Assembly (NCBI RefSeq): GCF_021228125.1
Contig: NZ_JAJQQS010000014.1
Location: forward strand, 124,001-188,000
Length of the DNA stretch: 64,000 nt
Direction: 5' to 3'
Source of the DNA: Streptomyces albireticuli
GTDB taxonomy: Bacteria; Actinomycetota; Actinomycetes; Streptomycetales; Streptomycetaceae
The translations under genes and the position numbers were made by a program. The first letter of the stretch is position 1. Each line of letters begins with the position of its first letter. The notes beneath the pieces are model-generated. The model was not told the origin of the DNA. It saw nothing but the letters and a program-made list of their open reading frames with translations, and ran no database searches. Shown here piece by piece: positions 32,801 to 40,787 of this stretch.

Positions 32801-33791
32801 GTTCGACGTCTCCCTGAAGTTCCCCATCGCGCTCGCGAGCCCGCGCGAGGTCCAGGTCGTCCAGGAGGGCCTGACGCTTCGACTGAGCACCCGGCCGGCG
32901 GCCACCGCGGACACGGCCCGGGGTCCGGGCAACTGGCTGACGCACACCACCTCCTCGACGATGGACGAGAACGCCGCGCCGTTCCCCGCCGGACTCGTCT
33001 CCGTACCGGTGCCCGAGGGCCTCACGCCCGCCGACCCCTCGATCGTGATCGGGCGGCTGGACGCGATCGGCGTGGAGGGCATCGCCTGGCCGTGGACGGT
33101 CGAGGAGCTGCTGACCGGCGACGGCGTCATCCGCGCCCGGGTGCACGCCCCGGCCGTACCCGGCGACCAGGTGACCTGGGCGCCGCTGCTGGACGCCGCG
33201 CTCGGCATCGTCCCGATCATCTACGGGGGCCCGCCCATGGTCCGGATGCCCGCGCAGATCCGCGAGGTGCGGGTGGTGGGCGAGGCGCCCGAGACGGGCA
33301 TCGTCGACATCCGCCTCGTGGACCGGGCCACGGACACCGTGGACATCACCGTCAGCGACGACGCCGGGCGGCTGCTCGCGTGGCTGCCGGGGACCCGGTT
33401 CGGGGCGCTGCACGCGGACGGGACGGCGGAGACCGCCGCCGGCACGCCGGTGACGGAGGCCGTGGCGGAGACCGGTGCGGACGCCGGGGCCGCCGCACCG
33501 GAGGACTGGAGCGCCCTCCCCGGGGACGAACTCGCCGCGCGCGTCCGCGCGGAGATCCTCGGGCGGCTGGCCCGCGAGATGAAGATGCCCGTCGACGACC
33601 TCGACCCCGAACGGCCGCTCACGGACCTCGGCCTCGACTCGGTGATGTCGATGCGGGTGTGCGCGCAGCTGGAGAAGCGGATGGGCGTGCGGCTGCCGGT
33701 GACGGTGCTGTGGAACTATCCGACGGCGGCGGGGCTGGCGGGGCACGTGGTATCGCTGCTGACGCGGGAAGAGGTGGGGGTCGCGGTGTGA
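29892..33791 (+). CDS. Iterative type I polyketide synthase, KS-AT-DH/TH-ACP (orsellinic-acid-synthase layout)
   Basis: 1299 residues. KS about 1-425 with Cys176 (DSACSAS), His311 (EAHGTGT) and His351 (NIGHAEP). AT about 540-850 with Ser633 in GHSVGE and the VAFH motif typical of malonyl loading. A dehydratase/thioester-hydrolase-like domain from about 925 carries the HxxxGxxxxP motif from His940 (HALHGASIVP), while the usual DxxxQ partner is not clear. ACP about 1215-1290 with Ser1250 in LGLDSVMSM. There is no ketoreductase, enoylreductase or thioesterase. This length and order match bacterial orsellinate synthases such as AviM and CalO5, so a tetraketide aromatic acid is the best guess. It is divergent from the LuxCE-PaaK operon. 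Confidence 0.9.
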   Translation: MQNQESVALVGIGCRFPGGIDSPEAFWDFLSGGKVSVEPTPEDRWRPYTKISPEFSEALRRADRPGNFLGDVDGFDAEFFGITPREVELMDPQQRLVLEVAWEALEHAGLAPRSVAGSDAGVYIGTCSDDYGRRLLEDLPRIEPWTGIGAQLTGIANRVSHVLDLHGPSFVLDSACSASLVAVHLACQSLLTGETSLALAGGVNIILSPAYTLTLEAAGALSPDGRSKPFDAEGDGYGRAEGCGVLVLKRLSDARRDGDRVLAVIKGTAVAQDGRTSGIMAPNPDAQRDLLRLAWQVAGLDPATAGYIEAHGTGTRLGDPVEASGLHAVFGAGRPADKPCWIGSVKSNIGHAEPASGVAGIIKATLMLRHAEMAATVLTSEPSPDIPWEDWGLRLVTEHQVWPKGDTPRRAGVSGYGYGGTIGHVVLEEAPTADAGKGATSRGPEEPHPAVPEVFPLSYRSRPGVVRYAGRLADWLERHPDTPLCSVGNTLALRRSHLDHRAAVVARGRAELVTALRALAEDGTEDLEAFGVAEGAVRPGADTGTVWVFSGHGSQWAGMASELLATRPEFGDVIDRLEPVFRAELGFSPRQAVVSGDFASTDRAQSMIFAVQVGLAEVWRALGHRPSAVIGHSVGEIAAAVVSGALGLEDGARLSARRSALLRQVTGKGAMAMVGLPFEETAARLADDGAVCAAIASSPATSVVSGDAAAVAALVRDWAAEGVPVRSVNSDVAFHSPHMDPLTEALREALADLTPRTPEVPLYSTALDDPRARTGHGADYWAANLRNPVRLAQAVTAAAEDGHRRFLEVSPHPVVAHSVTETLDHLGVTGAHVGHTLRRERPELRTLLLNLGALHSHGADIDWSRHHAAAPTLAELPPIAWQHRRYWRDAVLPAGAVLAHRHDVTGHTLLGPPVDVATEGRLRLWNTFLDDASRPFPGGHALHGASIVPASSIIHTFLEAAPGQGGSKALFDVSLKFPIALASPREVQVVQEGLTLRLSTRPAATADTARGPGNWLTHTTSSTMDENAAPFPAGLVSVPVPEGLTPADPSIVIGRLDAIGVEGIAWPWTVEELLTGDGVIRARVHAPAVPGDQVTWAPLLDAALGIVPIIYGGPPMVRMPAQIREVRVVGEAPETGIVDIRLVDRATDTVDITVSDDAGRLLAWLPGTRFGALHADGTAETAAGTPVTEAVAETGADAGAAAPEDWSALPGDELAARVRAEILGRLAREMKMPVDDLDPERPLTDLGLDSVMSMRVCAQLEKRMGVRLPVTVLWNYPTAAGLAGHVVSLLTREEVGVAV

Positions 33792-33951
33792 GGTAGCGGC
33801 CCGGGGTGGCCCGTGCGGGGATGCGTGGTCCCGTCCTCGGGCGGGTCACGCCTGCGGCGGGCCCGTTCCCCGCCCCGCCCTTCACGGCCCCTTCACGCCG
33901 CGTCCGATGTGCGGCTCCGCCGCGTGGCGGGGCTCCGCCCCGGACCCCGGT

Positions 33952-33998
33952 CCTCAAGCGCCGGGCGGGCTGAAAATCAGCCCGCCCGGCGCTTGAGG
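33952..33998. terminator. Long perfect hairpin after the PKS (a type common in Streptomyces intergenic DNA)
   Basis: A 22-bp perfect stem beginning CCTCAAGCGCCGGGCGGGCT with an AAA loop, between the convergent PKS and small hypothetical genes. The core (CTCAAGCGCCGG..GGGCTG) is a form that recurs between genes in many Streptomyces genomes, where it acts as a terminator-like element. Confidence 0.85.
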
Positions 33999-34027
33999 AC
34001 ACCGTGCGTCAGCGCGGAACCCCACGC

Positions 34028-34393
34028 CTACACCGCCGGAGTAAGGAACCGTTCCGGCAGGCACGCGTCGCACGCCCCCGCCTCCCCCGCCAGCAGCGCC
34101 TGCCGCGCCTGCGCCGTCGTCATCGTCTTCTCGTCGCCCTTCGGCACCCAGCACCCCGCGTGGTGCAGCTCGAGCAGCGGGCGGCCCGACCGGCAGTGCT
34201 CGGTCGTCGGCCAGCGGGCGTGCTCCAGGTCGGGCCGGTACGGGGCGCCCGTGGGGGCCGGTTCGTCCTCGTAGAGGTCCTCCGTGAGGTATTGGAGGAC
34301 GGCGCCGCGGACCCAGTCGCGCGGAGCCATGCCCGCTTCCTCGGCTGCCGCCGTGATGAGGGCGAGTTCGTCGTGGCTGAAGAGCTGCTCCAT
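34028..34393 (-). CDS. Small hypothetical protein with a C-terminal Cys motif (DUF6233-like tail)
   Basis: 121 residues from ATG 34393 (MEQLFSHDELALITAAAEEA). The first half is helical and acidic. The end, LHHAGCWVPKG..., a TTAQARQALL helix and ACDACLPERF, resembles the tail of small Streptomyces proteins of the DUF6233 type, with Cys residues that could bind metal. No function is known. It faces the PKS across the long hairpin. Confidence 0.65.
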   Translation of the reverse strand: MEQLFSHDELALITAAAEEAGMAPRDWVRGAVLQYLTEDLYEDEPAPTGAPYRPDLEHARWPTTEHCRSGRPLLELHHAGCWVPKGDEKTMTTAQARQALLAGEAGACDACLPERFLTPAV

Positions 34394-34706
34394 GTCGCGG
34401 GACGGTAGCAGCGGCACGAGGCCGGTGGGGCGGGGTCGCTCGGCTTGCCCCGACCCGGCATATGCCCCCGCTCGACGGGCCCGCCGGGGCACCGGGAGTC
34501 CGCCCCACGCACGGGCCACCCGGACCGGTTCCCGGCCGCCGCCGGGTTCCCCCGAAAGAGGGTCACCGCCCGGTTAATCAGGTGGAGTTGACGACCTCTT
34601 CCCCGGCCCCGGGGAGCGGCTCCCCACCCGCCCTACGATGCCGGGAACCGGCCCTTCACCCCTCGCGCCGGCCCGTCCGCGTCCTCTCCCCGACAGGAGG
34701 CCCAGC
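34394..34706. other. Intergenic region upstream of the methyltransferase pair
   Basis: 313 bp between divergent genes. TTGACG at 34588-34593 and TACGAT at 34634-34639 are present but too far apart to be one promoter. No small gene is supported. Confidence 0.4.
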
Positions 34707-35408
34707 ATGGACACCAGCCACCCGATAGCCGACCGGTACACGGTCGGACGCACCCGGGCGACCCCCTTCGACGAGGCCGGCTACGACGCCGTCCTGCGCC
34801 GCGACTTCCACGACCACTACGCCGACGGCCGCGACCTGTGGACCGGCGAGGAGGCGATGCGCCGCGCCCCCGGGCTGCTGATGGACGCCCTCGGCGGGCC
34901 GGGCGGCGCGCGGGTGCTCGACCTCGGCACCGGGCACGGCCGGGACGCCGAGCTCCTGCTGGCCGGCGGGCACCGGGTGACCGGTGTCGACATCGTCGCC
35001 TCGCCCGCCTGGGAGATCATCTCCGTCGAGTGGCCCGGCCGCGCCCGCTTCCTGGCCACGGCCGTGCTCGACCTGCCGGGCGCCGCGGAGTACGAGGCGG
35101 TGCTGGACAACGGCTGCTTCCACCACCAGCACCCCGGCGCCTACGGCCCGTACCTGCGCAGGATCCGTGAACTGCTCCGCCCCGACGGGCTGTTCGCCGT
35201 CTCGGTCTTCCACGCCGCGGACGGCGCCGGCGGCCTGTACGCCAACGAAGGCGACCGGCTGTACCGGGAGTTCACGGTGGAGGAGCTCACCACCCTCGTC
35301 CGCGCCCACGGCTTCGCGCCCGTCGCGACCCACCGGGTGCCCCGCGCGGTGGAGGGCCTCGCCTACCTCGTCGGGATCTTCCGCCGGGTGGCGGGGGACG
35401 ACCGGTGA
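34707..35408 (+). CDS. Class I SAM-dependent methyltransferase
   Basis: 233 residues. SAM-binding motif I is VLDLGTGHGRDAELLLAGG, followed by GVDIVAS (acidic ribose contact) and the YEAVLDNGCFHH and LLRPDGLFAVSVFH strands of the Rossmann-like fold. ATG 34707 has an AGGAGG site at ideal spacing. The stop overlaps the next methyltransferase start (GTGA), so the two are made together. The substrate is unknown; it might act on a small molecule, and being close to the PKS it could act on that product, though separate promoters are likely. Confidence 0.85.
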   Translation: MDTSHPIADRYTVGRTRATPFDEAGYDAVLRRDFHDHYADGRDLWTGEEAMRRAPGLLMDALGGPGGARVLDLGTGHGRDAELLLAGGHRVTGVDIVASPAWEIISVEWPGRARFLATAVLDLPGAAEYEAVLDNGCFHHQHPGAYGPYLRRIRELLRPDGLFAVSVFHAADGAGGLYANEGDRLYREFTVEELTTLVRAHGFAPVATHRVPRAVEGLAYLVGIFRRVAGDDR

Positions 35409-36154
35409 CGGGGGTGGCCGCAACGACGCAGTACGACGGCATAGGAGAGGCGTACGAGGGCTTCAAGGCACTGCCCCTGGCCCGCTACCCCGAGCGGGGC
35501 GGTTTCCTCGGCATGCTCGGTGACGTGCGTGGCGCCTCGGTCCTGGACCTGGCCTGCGGCACCGGCTTCTACACCCGGCAGGTCCGCCGGCTCGGCGCCG
35601 CGGACGTCCTCGGAGTCGACGTCTCGACCGAGATGGTGACGGTCGCGCGGGCGATCGAGGAGCGGGCCCCGCTCGGCGTGCGGTACGCGGTCGCCGACGC
35701 GGCCCGGCTGCCCGCCTTCGACCGCCCCTTCGACGCCGCGACCGCCGTCTACCTCCTCAACTACGCGCGGGACGCGGCGGAGATGACGCGCATGTGCCGC
35801 GCGGCGCACCGCGCCCTGCGGCCCGGCGGGGCCTTCCACGTCCTCACCCAGGCTCCCGGCTTCCGCTTCGACGGCCCCCCGACCGCGAAGTACGGTTTCC
35901 GCTACGAGGCGGTCGGGCACGGCCCGATCGGCCCCCGGGCCCGCATCACGGCCCTTCTCGACCCGCCCGTCTCCTTCGTCACCCACTACCCGCGGCGCGA
36001 GGTGTACGAGGAGGCGCTGGCGGCGGCCGGCTTCGGCGAGGTGACATGGGTGCCGATGTCCGTACCGGAGGAAGGGGTGCGGGCGTTCGGGGCGGAGTTC
36101 TGGGCGGACTTCCTTGCGAACCCGCCGGTGGCGATGGTGCGTTGCCGCGCGTAG
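35405..36154 (+). CDS. Class I SAM-dependent methyltransferase
   Basis: 249 residues. Motif I is VLDLACGTGFYTRQVRRLGA, then GVDVSTEMV and the conserved DAATAVYLLNYAR and LRPGGAFHVL. The fold is that of UbiE/toxin-like small-molecule methyltransferases (ToxA/Coq5 branch). GTG 35405 overlaps the previous stop. A GC-rich hairpin follows the gene. Confidence 0.85.
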   Translation: MTGVAATTQYDGIGEAYEGFKALPLARYPERGGFLGMLGDVRGASVLDLACGTGFYTRQVRRLGAADVLGVDVSTEMVTVARAIEERAPLGVRYAVADAARLPAFDRPFDAATAVYLLNYARDAAEMTRMCRAAHRALRPGGAFHVLTQAPGFRFDGPPTAKYGFRYEAVGHGPIGPRARITALLDPPVSFVTHYPRREVYEEALAAAGFGEVTWVPMSVPEEGVRAFGAEFWADFLANPPVAMVRCRA

Positions 36155-36208
36155 CGCGACGCCGCTCGTACGCCCGCTCACCGGCGTGGCTCCGTCCCGG
36201 TGCGCGAA

Positions 36209-36243
36209 GGGGCGGGGCCGGGGAACACACCCGGTCCCGCCCC
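36209..36243. terminator. Terminator between methyltransferase and FMN-reductase genes
   Basis: 14-bp stem (GGGGCGGGGCCGGG / CCCGGTCCCGCCCC, one G-T pair) with a short loop around GAACACA, between convergent genes. Confidence 0.7.
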
Positions 36244-36251
36244 CGTGCCGC

Positions 36252-36854
36252 TCAGAGCAGCCACGGACGGTCCCCGCCCGCCGGGGGCGCCCCCGCGCCA
36301 CGGCGGACCTCCGCCGCCGTCCGGTGGAGGTGGAACAGCGACCGCACCGCCACCCCCGGGTCGTCGATGGACACCCGCCCGTCCTCCGTCCCGCGCAGCG
36401 CCCGGTCCGCCCGCCCGACCACGGTGCGCGGCCCGATCACCGTGGCACCCGCGCTGAAGAGCATCCGCTCCACCTCGCAGTACGGGTCCGTGGACGTACC
36501 GGCGTCGCGAGTGGTGGTCATGACGGCCACCGGCTTGCCGGTCAGCGGCGAGCTGTCGGCCGGCCAGCTCAGCCAGTCCAGCAGGGTGCGCAGCGAAGCG
36601 GGCGGCACGGCGTCCGACTCGGGTGCGGCGATCACCAGCCCGTCGGCGAGCGACGCCATCCGCCGCAGCGCGTGGGCCACGGGGTGCGAGGCGACGGAAG
36701 CGGTGGCGCCGGCCCGCGACAGTACGGACGGTGTCGCGCTGACGACCAGCCTCACGCCCGAGGCGCCGGGCACCGAGAGGGCACGGAGCAGCGGGTCGCC
36801 GAAAGGGTCGTCCCCGGCCGGCGCGCTCAGTCCGAGCAGCAGCACGTTCTCCAC
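36252..36854 (-). CDS. NAD(P)H-dependent FMN reductase-like flavoprotein
   Basis: 200 residues. Flavodoxin-like fold: VENVLLLGLSAPAGDDPFG at the first strand, ADGLVIAAPESDAVPPASLR then TLLDWLSW, and LTGKPVAVMTTT, which match the FMN-binding loops of the family. It probably reduces FMN, quinones or small nitro/azo compounds. GTG 36854 follows AGGGA. It lies 113 bp downstream of the MFS gene on the same strand, so it may share the TetR-controlled promoter. Confidence 0.82.
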   Translation of the reverse strand: MENVLLLGLSAPAGDDPFGDPLLRALSVPGASGVRLVVSATPSVLSRAGATASVASHPVAHALRRMASLADGLVIAAPESDAVPPASLRTLLDWLSWPADSSPLTGKPVAVMTTTRDAGTSTDPYCEVERMLFSAGATVIGPRTVVGRADRALRGTEDGRVSIDDPGVAVRSLFHLHRTAAEVRRGAGAPPAGGDRPWLL

Positions 36855-36967
36855 GGCGGATGTCCCTTCCTGTTCCGGCGACGGCCCCGGCGAGGCTTCC
36901 GGGAGTGGTCCCGGTACCGGCCCTTCGGACCGGTAGGGTCCCGGCTCCGCTCCCGTCCCCCCGCCCG

Positions 36968-38416
36968 TCACCGCGTCGGCGCCGGGCGCAGCCGCCGCGA
37001 GAGGAGGACGCCGGCGAGGGCCAGCGCGGCGGTGAGGACGAAGGTGCACACGAGGGCGACCTCGGTCGTCGAACCGTGGTGGTGCGCCATGGCGATGGCC
37101 GCGCCGCCGAGGCCGGCGATCAGGCCGGTGGCGAGGGTCTGGGCGAGCTGGAGCGAGCCGCTGACGAGTCCCTGCTGCTCGGCGGGCGCCTGCTCCAGGG
37201 TGTCGGTGGTGGCGGCGTTGAACGCGATGCCCATGCCGATGCCGCCGACCGCCCAGCCGGCCACCGCGACGAGGGCGGGGATCGCCGTGACGAGGACGGC
37301 CAGGGCCATGATCACCACGCCGGCCAGGAGGATGGTGAAGCCGAGGATGACGCTGCCGGTCCGGCCGCGGGCCCGGCCGTCGGTCCTCGCCTGGTAGGCG
37401 GAGCCGATCACCCAGGTGATGGCTCCGGCCGAGAGGCCGAGGCCGGCCATGGCGGGGCTCACGTCGCGCAGTTCCTGGAGGCCGAGCGGGAGGAACGCCT
37501 CGCTGCCGAAGTAGACGGCGCACAGCAGGAACCTGATGCCGATGCCGGCGCCGACGCCCGCGCGGAGGCCGAGCGTCCCGGCCGGGGTGACCTGACGCAG
37601 CGTCGGCACCGCGACGGCCAGGCCGAGGACGGCGAGCGGGATCAGCAGGGCGAGGTTCTTCAGCAGCAGCGCCTGGAGGAGCAGGGCGGTGCCGGCGGTG
37701 AGGAGGACGCCGGCGGCGAGGGGGCCCTTCCACCAGGGTCCGGCGGCCGGGGCGGCGCCCGCCGCCCCCTGGCCGCGGCTCATCCGGCGCAGGCCCGGCA
37801 GGGTGAGCGCGGCGGCCACGGCGATCAGCGGCAGCATGAGCAGGAAGACGCCGCGCCAGCTGGTGTGTTCGGCGAGGGTGCCGGCGATGACGGGGCCGAC
37901 CAGCGAGGGGACGGTCCAGGCGGAGGAGAGCAGGGCGAACATCCGTGCCCGCAGGTGTTCGGGGTAGGCGAGGCCGATGACGGTGTAGGCCATGCTCATC
38001 ACCGCGCCGACGCCGAGGCCCTGGAGGGCCCGGCCGAGCAGGAAGAGCGGCCAGGACGCGGCCGCTCCGGCCACGGCGCAGCCCACCGCGAAGACGGCCA
38101 TGCCGACCGCCATGGACCTCTTGGGGCCGTGCCGGTCGGCGGAGCGGCCGGCGACCACGGTGCCGACGATGTTGGCGAGCATCAGGGCGGACAGGCCCCA
38201 GCCGTAGGCGCCGAGGCCGTCCAGGTGCCGGGCGATGCCGGGGAGCACGGTGGCCACGCCGAGCGATTCGAAGGCGACCATGCTCACGGAGAGGATCACC
38301 CCGACGGTCAGGGCGCGGTAGGCCCCCGAGAAGACGCTCTCCGGTGCCGCGGGCGGGCCGGCGGCGGGTGGCGCGGCGGGCCGTGCCTCCATGACCTGGT
38401 TGACATCCTGCTCCAC
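36968..38416 (-). CDS. MFS exporter controlled by the divergent TetR regulator
   Basis: 482 residues, about 14 hydrophobic segments. Starts at helix 1 with SVSMVAFESLGVATVLPGIA; loop 2-3 has GRSADRHGPKRS (motif A). It resembles drug-exporting MFS proteins that work by proton exchange. GTG 38416 is chosen because CAGGAGG lies five bases upstream; a GTG at 38491 would add 25 residues and come closer to the operator. Divergent from the TetR gene across a perfect palindrome, so the drug-type substrate probably also releases the repressor. Confidence 0.87.
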   Translation of the reverse strand: MEQDVNQVMEARPAAPPAAGPPAAPESVFSGAYRALTVGVILSVSMVAFESLGVATVLPGIARHLDGLGAYGWGLSALMLANIVGTVVAGRSADRHGPKRSMAVGMAVFAVGCAVAGAAASWPLFLLGRALQGLGVGAVMSMAYTVIGLAYPEHLRARMFALLSSAWTVPSLVGPVIAGTLAEHTSWRGVFLLMLPLIAVAAALTLPGLRRMSRGQGAAGAAPAAGPWWKGPLAAGVLLTAGTALLLQALLLKNLALLIPLAVLGLAVAVPTLRQVTPAGTLGLRAGVGAGIGIRFLLCAVYFGSEAFLPLGLQELRDVSPAMAGLGLSAGAITWVIGSAYQARTDGRARGRTGSVILGFTILLAGVVIMALAVLVTAIPALVAVAGWAVGGIGMGIAFNAATTDTLEQAPAEQQGLVSGSLQLAQTLATGLIAGLGGAAIAMAHHHGSTTEVALVCTFVLTAALALAGVLLSRRLRPAPTR

Positions 38417-38502
38417 GACGACCTCCTGGGACTGCGCTTCCACGGGCGTATTCGCGAGGTTTCCCCCGGCGTTCCCTCTCAGGGTTCCCACCTCGGGAGA
38501 TT

Positions 38503-38528
38503 TTCATTCCGTTCCGGAACGGAATGAA
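38503..38528. promoter_or_regulatory. Perfect 26-bp palindrome, TetR operator
   Basis: Half-site TTCATTCCGTTCC followed directly by its reverse complement, centred at 38515/38516. It sits between the divergent MFS and TetR genes and overlaps the expected -35 region of the TetR promoter. Confidence 0.88.
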
Positions 38529-38540
38529 TCTCAGCGTACC

Positions 38541-38546
38541 TATACT
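38541..38546 (+). promoter_or_regulatory. -10 hexamer of a leaderless TetR transcript
   Basis: TATACT ends seven bases before the ATG at 38553, so transcription would start at or next to the start codon. There is no ribosome site before the ATG, which agrees. Confidence 0.65.
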
Positions 38547-38552
38547 GGGCGC

Positions 38553-39209
38553 ATGGTGAACACCCCGAACGGCGCCCTGGCCGAATCACGCGAGTCCGGC
38601 CGGCAGCGCGCCGGCAGGCCCCGGGACGGGCGCATCGACGCGGCGGTGCCCGCCGCCGTGATGGAGATCCTGGGCGAGTCGGGCTACGGCGGTCTCACAC
38701 TGGAGGCGGTCGCCGCGCGGGCGGGCACCAGCAAGCCCGCCCTGCGCCGCCGCTGGCGCTCCCTCCAGCACCTCGTCGTGGACGCCCTCGTCACCACGGT
38801 GGGCACCACGCCGACCCCCGACACCGGCTGCACGCACTGCGACCTCGTCGCCGGGATCAGCACGCTCAGCCACTCGTTCGGCAACCCCCTGGGCCGGCGG
38901 GTGCTGCCCGCGCTGATCGCCGATCTGGCCGACACCCCGGACCTGGAGAGCGCGTTCCTGGAGAAGTTCTTCCACACCCGCCGGGCCTCGACCGCCGAGG
39001 CGCTGCGGCGCGGCATCGAGCGGGGCGACGTCCGGGCCGACGCCGACATCGACCTGCTCCTCGACATGCTGGCCTCCACCACCTACTACCGGGTCCTGTT
39101 CGGGCACCTGCCGGTCACCGGGACGCTGGCCGAGGACGTCGTCGGGGTGGTGCTGAGAGGCGTGGCCACGGCCGAGTGGCGGTGCCGTCACGACGACGGC
39201 CCGAACTGA
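38553..39209 (+). CDS. TetR-family repressor
   Basis: 218 residues. Helix-turn-helix at about 30-75: IDAAVPAAVMEILGESGYGG, LTLEAVAARAGTSKPALRRR WRS, the standard TetR DNA-binding segment. The C-terminal ligand domain is helical (TetR_C_11-like) and has Cys in TGCTHCDLV. The mRNA is probably leaderless from the TATACT box. The perfect palindrome upstream is the likely binding site and gives control of itself and the MFS (and possibly FMN reductase) genes. Confidence 0.9.
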   Translation: MVNTPNGALAESRESGRQRAGRPRDGRIDAAVPAAVMEILGESGYGGLTLEAVAARAGTSKPALRRRWRSLQHLVVDALVTTVGTTPTPDTGCTHCDLVAGISTLSHSFGNPLGRRVLPALIADLADTPDLESAFLEKFFHTRRASTAEALRRGIERGDVRADADIDLLLDMLASTTYYRVLFGHLPVTGTLAEDVVGVVLRGVATAEWRCRHDDGPN

Positions 39210-39461
39210 CCGCTCGTCAATAGACGTACGGGCGAAGGGGGCCGGGGGCGGCGGCCGTCACCGCCGCCGGGCACACCTCCGCACGCGTGCCGGTGAGCCG
39301 CGCGCACGCCCGGCGACTCCGCCCGTACCGACCGGAATCGATCTGTCGACGGCATGCGCGGAGCACTACCTTCCGGGCATGTCACTCCCCCGCGCACACC
39401 ACGCCCCCGAGGCGGTCGAACGGCCGTGCGAAACCGGCCCCGCGTCCGCCCCGGACCACTG

Positions 39462-40754
39462 ATGAACGTTCCCTCCGTGCCTCCGTCCCACCTGGCCGCC
39501 CCCTCCCTCACCGACCGGGCCATGCGCGCCTTCCCCGCGCACCACCCCGACTCCCGGCTGCGCATAGGGGCCCTGCTCCAGATGCTCGGCACCGCACCCC
39601 GACGCGAACACCTGCGCGATCACGTATGCGAACGGCTGACCGCGCTTCCGGCACTGACCCACTTCCTGGCCGGCGCCGGCACCCGCTGGGAGACGGCCCG
39701 GTACCCCGATCCGGCCACCCATGTGGTCGACCACCCGCTGCCGCCCGGCGCCGGGGAACTCGACCGCGCCGTCCAGTTCCTCCTGCGCGAACCGCTGCCC
39801 GAAGGCGTACCGCCGTGGCGGATCTGGCTGCTGCACGGCCACGCCCCGGGCACCTACGCCGTGCTCTACCTCGTGCACCACACCGTGCAGGACGGCGCTG
39901 GCATGCTGCACACGCTGGAGACCCTCTTCACCCCGCACGGCGTTCCCGACGACCGCTCGTCCGCGGTCTTCCCCGGACTGCGCGACGCCCCGGCCCCGAC
40001 GCCGCGCGACCGCCTCCGCGCCCTGGCGGCCACGGTGCGCGCGACCCGCCGGACGGAGGTGTGGACCTCCGCCCGGCATCCGCTGTCCGCCCGGCGCACC
40101 TTCCGCTGGGCGCGGGTCCCGGCCGCGTCCCTGCGCACGGTCGCCCGTACGGGCGGGGGCAGTTCCAACGACGCCTATCTCGCCACCGTGGCCCACGCGG
40201 TGCAGGGCTGGTCGGCGGAGCACTGGCCCGCCGCGCACCGTTCGCCGGAGCTGGTCCTGACCATGCCGGCCAATATCCGCCGCCCGGAGGAGGCGAGCGC
40301 GCCGGGAAACCGGACGGTGATGGTCCAGGTCGCGCTGCCGGGCGGCGACGTCCCCCTGGCCACTCGTCTGGAAGGCGCCGTACGGGAGACCGCGCCGCTG
40401 AGGTCGCACCGGTACCGCGAGGCCCTGCGCCGCGCCGCCGCCGGGCCCCGGCTCCCCTCCTGGGTGCTGCGCCGCGTGACGCGGACCCTCGCCGCGGACC
40501 CGGCCCACGCGGCGGTCGGCGTCTCGGGGATCACCGTCCGGCACTCCCTCCAGCTCGGCGCGGATCCCGTGGTCTCGGTGCGGCCGGTCGGCTGTCTGCC
40601 CGAGGGCAGCCCCCTGGGCGTCCTCATGCTCACCTACCGGGGCACCTCGACGGCCTGCTTCATGGCGGACCGCGCGCTGCCCGGCCTGGACGCCCTGCAC
40701 CTGCGCTGGCAGCGGGCGGTACGGTGCCACGCCACGGGCGCGCCGGACGGCTGA
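39462..40754 (+). CDS. WS/DGAT-like O-acyltransferase
   Basis: 430 residues. The active-site motif HHxxxDG is present as YLVHHTVQDGAGML; the C-terminal half carries LTMPANIRRPEE and GNRTVMVQVALPGGD, as in the wax-ester synthase/diacylglycerol acyltransferase family. Such enzymes join acyl-CoA to an alcohol or diacylglycerol for storage lipids. It is shorter and less typical than main WS/DGAT enzymes, so a condensation-type esterase role is possible. Start ATG 39462 has only a weak GGA upstream; longer in-frame starts are Arg/Pro-rich. Confidence 0.75.
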   Translation: MNVPSVPPSHLAAPSLTDRAMRAFPAHHPDSRLRIGALLQMLGTAPRREHLRDHVCERLTALPALTHFLAGAGTRWETARYPDPATHVVDHPLPPGAGELDRAVQFLLREPLPEGVPPWRIWLLHGHAPGTYAVLYLVHHTVQDGAGMLHTLETLFTPHGVPDDRSSAVFPGLRDAPAPTPRDRLRALAATVRATRRTEVWTSARHPLSARRTFRWARVPAASLRTVARTGGGSSNDAYLATVAHAVQGWSAEHWPAAHRSPELVLTMPANIRRPEEASAPGNRTVMVQVALPGGDVPLATRLEGAVRETAPLRSHRYREALRRAAAGPRLPSWVLRRVTRTLAADPAHAAVGVSGITVRHSLQLGADPVVSVRPVGCLPEGSPLGVLMLTYRGTSTACFMADRALPGLDALHLRWQRAVRCHATGAPDG

Positions 40755-40787
40755 CGGCCGGGCCCGCGCGAGGCCTCCCGCCCGCGG

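Noticed and set aside
34707..36154. Methyltransferase pair as part of the PKS cluster
   Set aside because: A long hairpin, an opposite-strand gene and a separate upstream region lie between; linkage is possible but unsupported.
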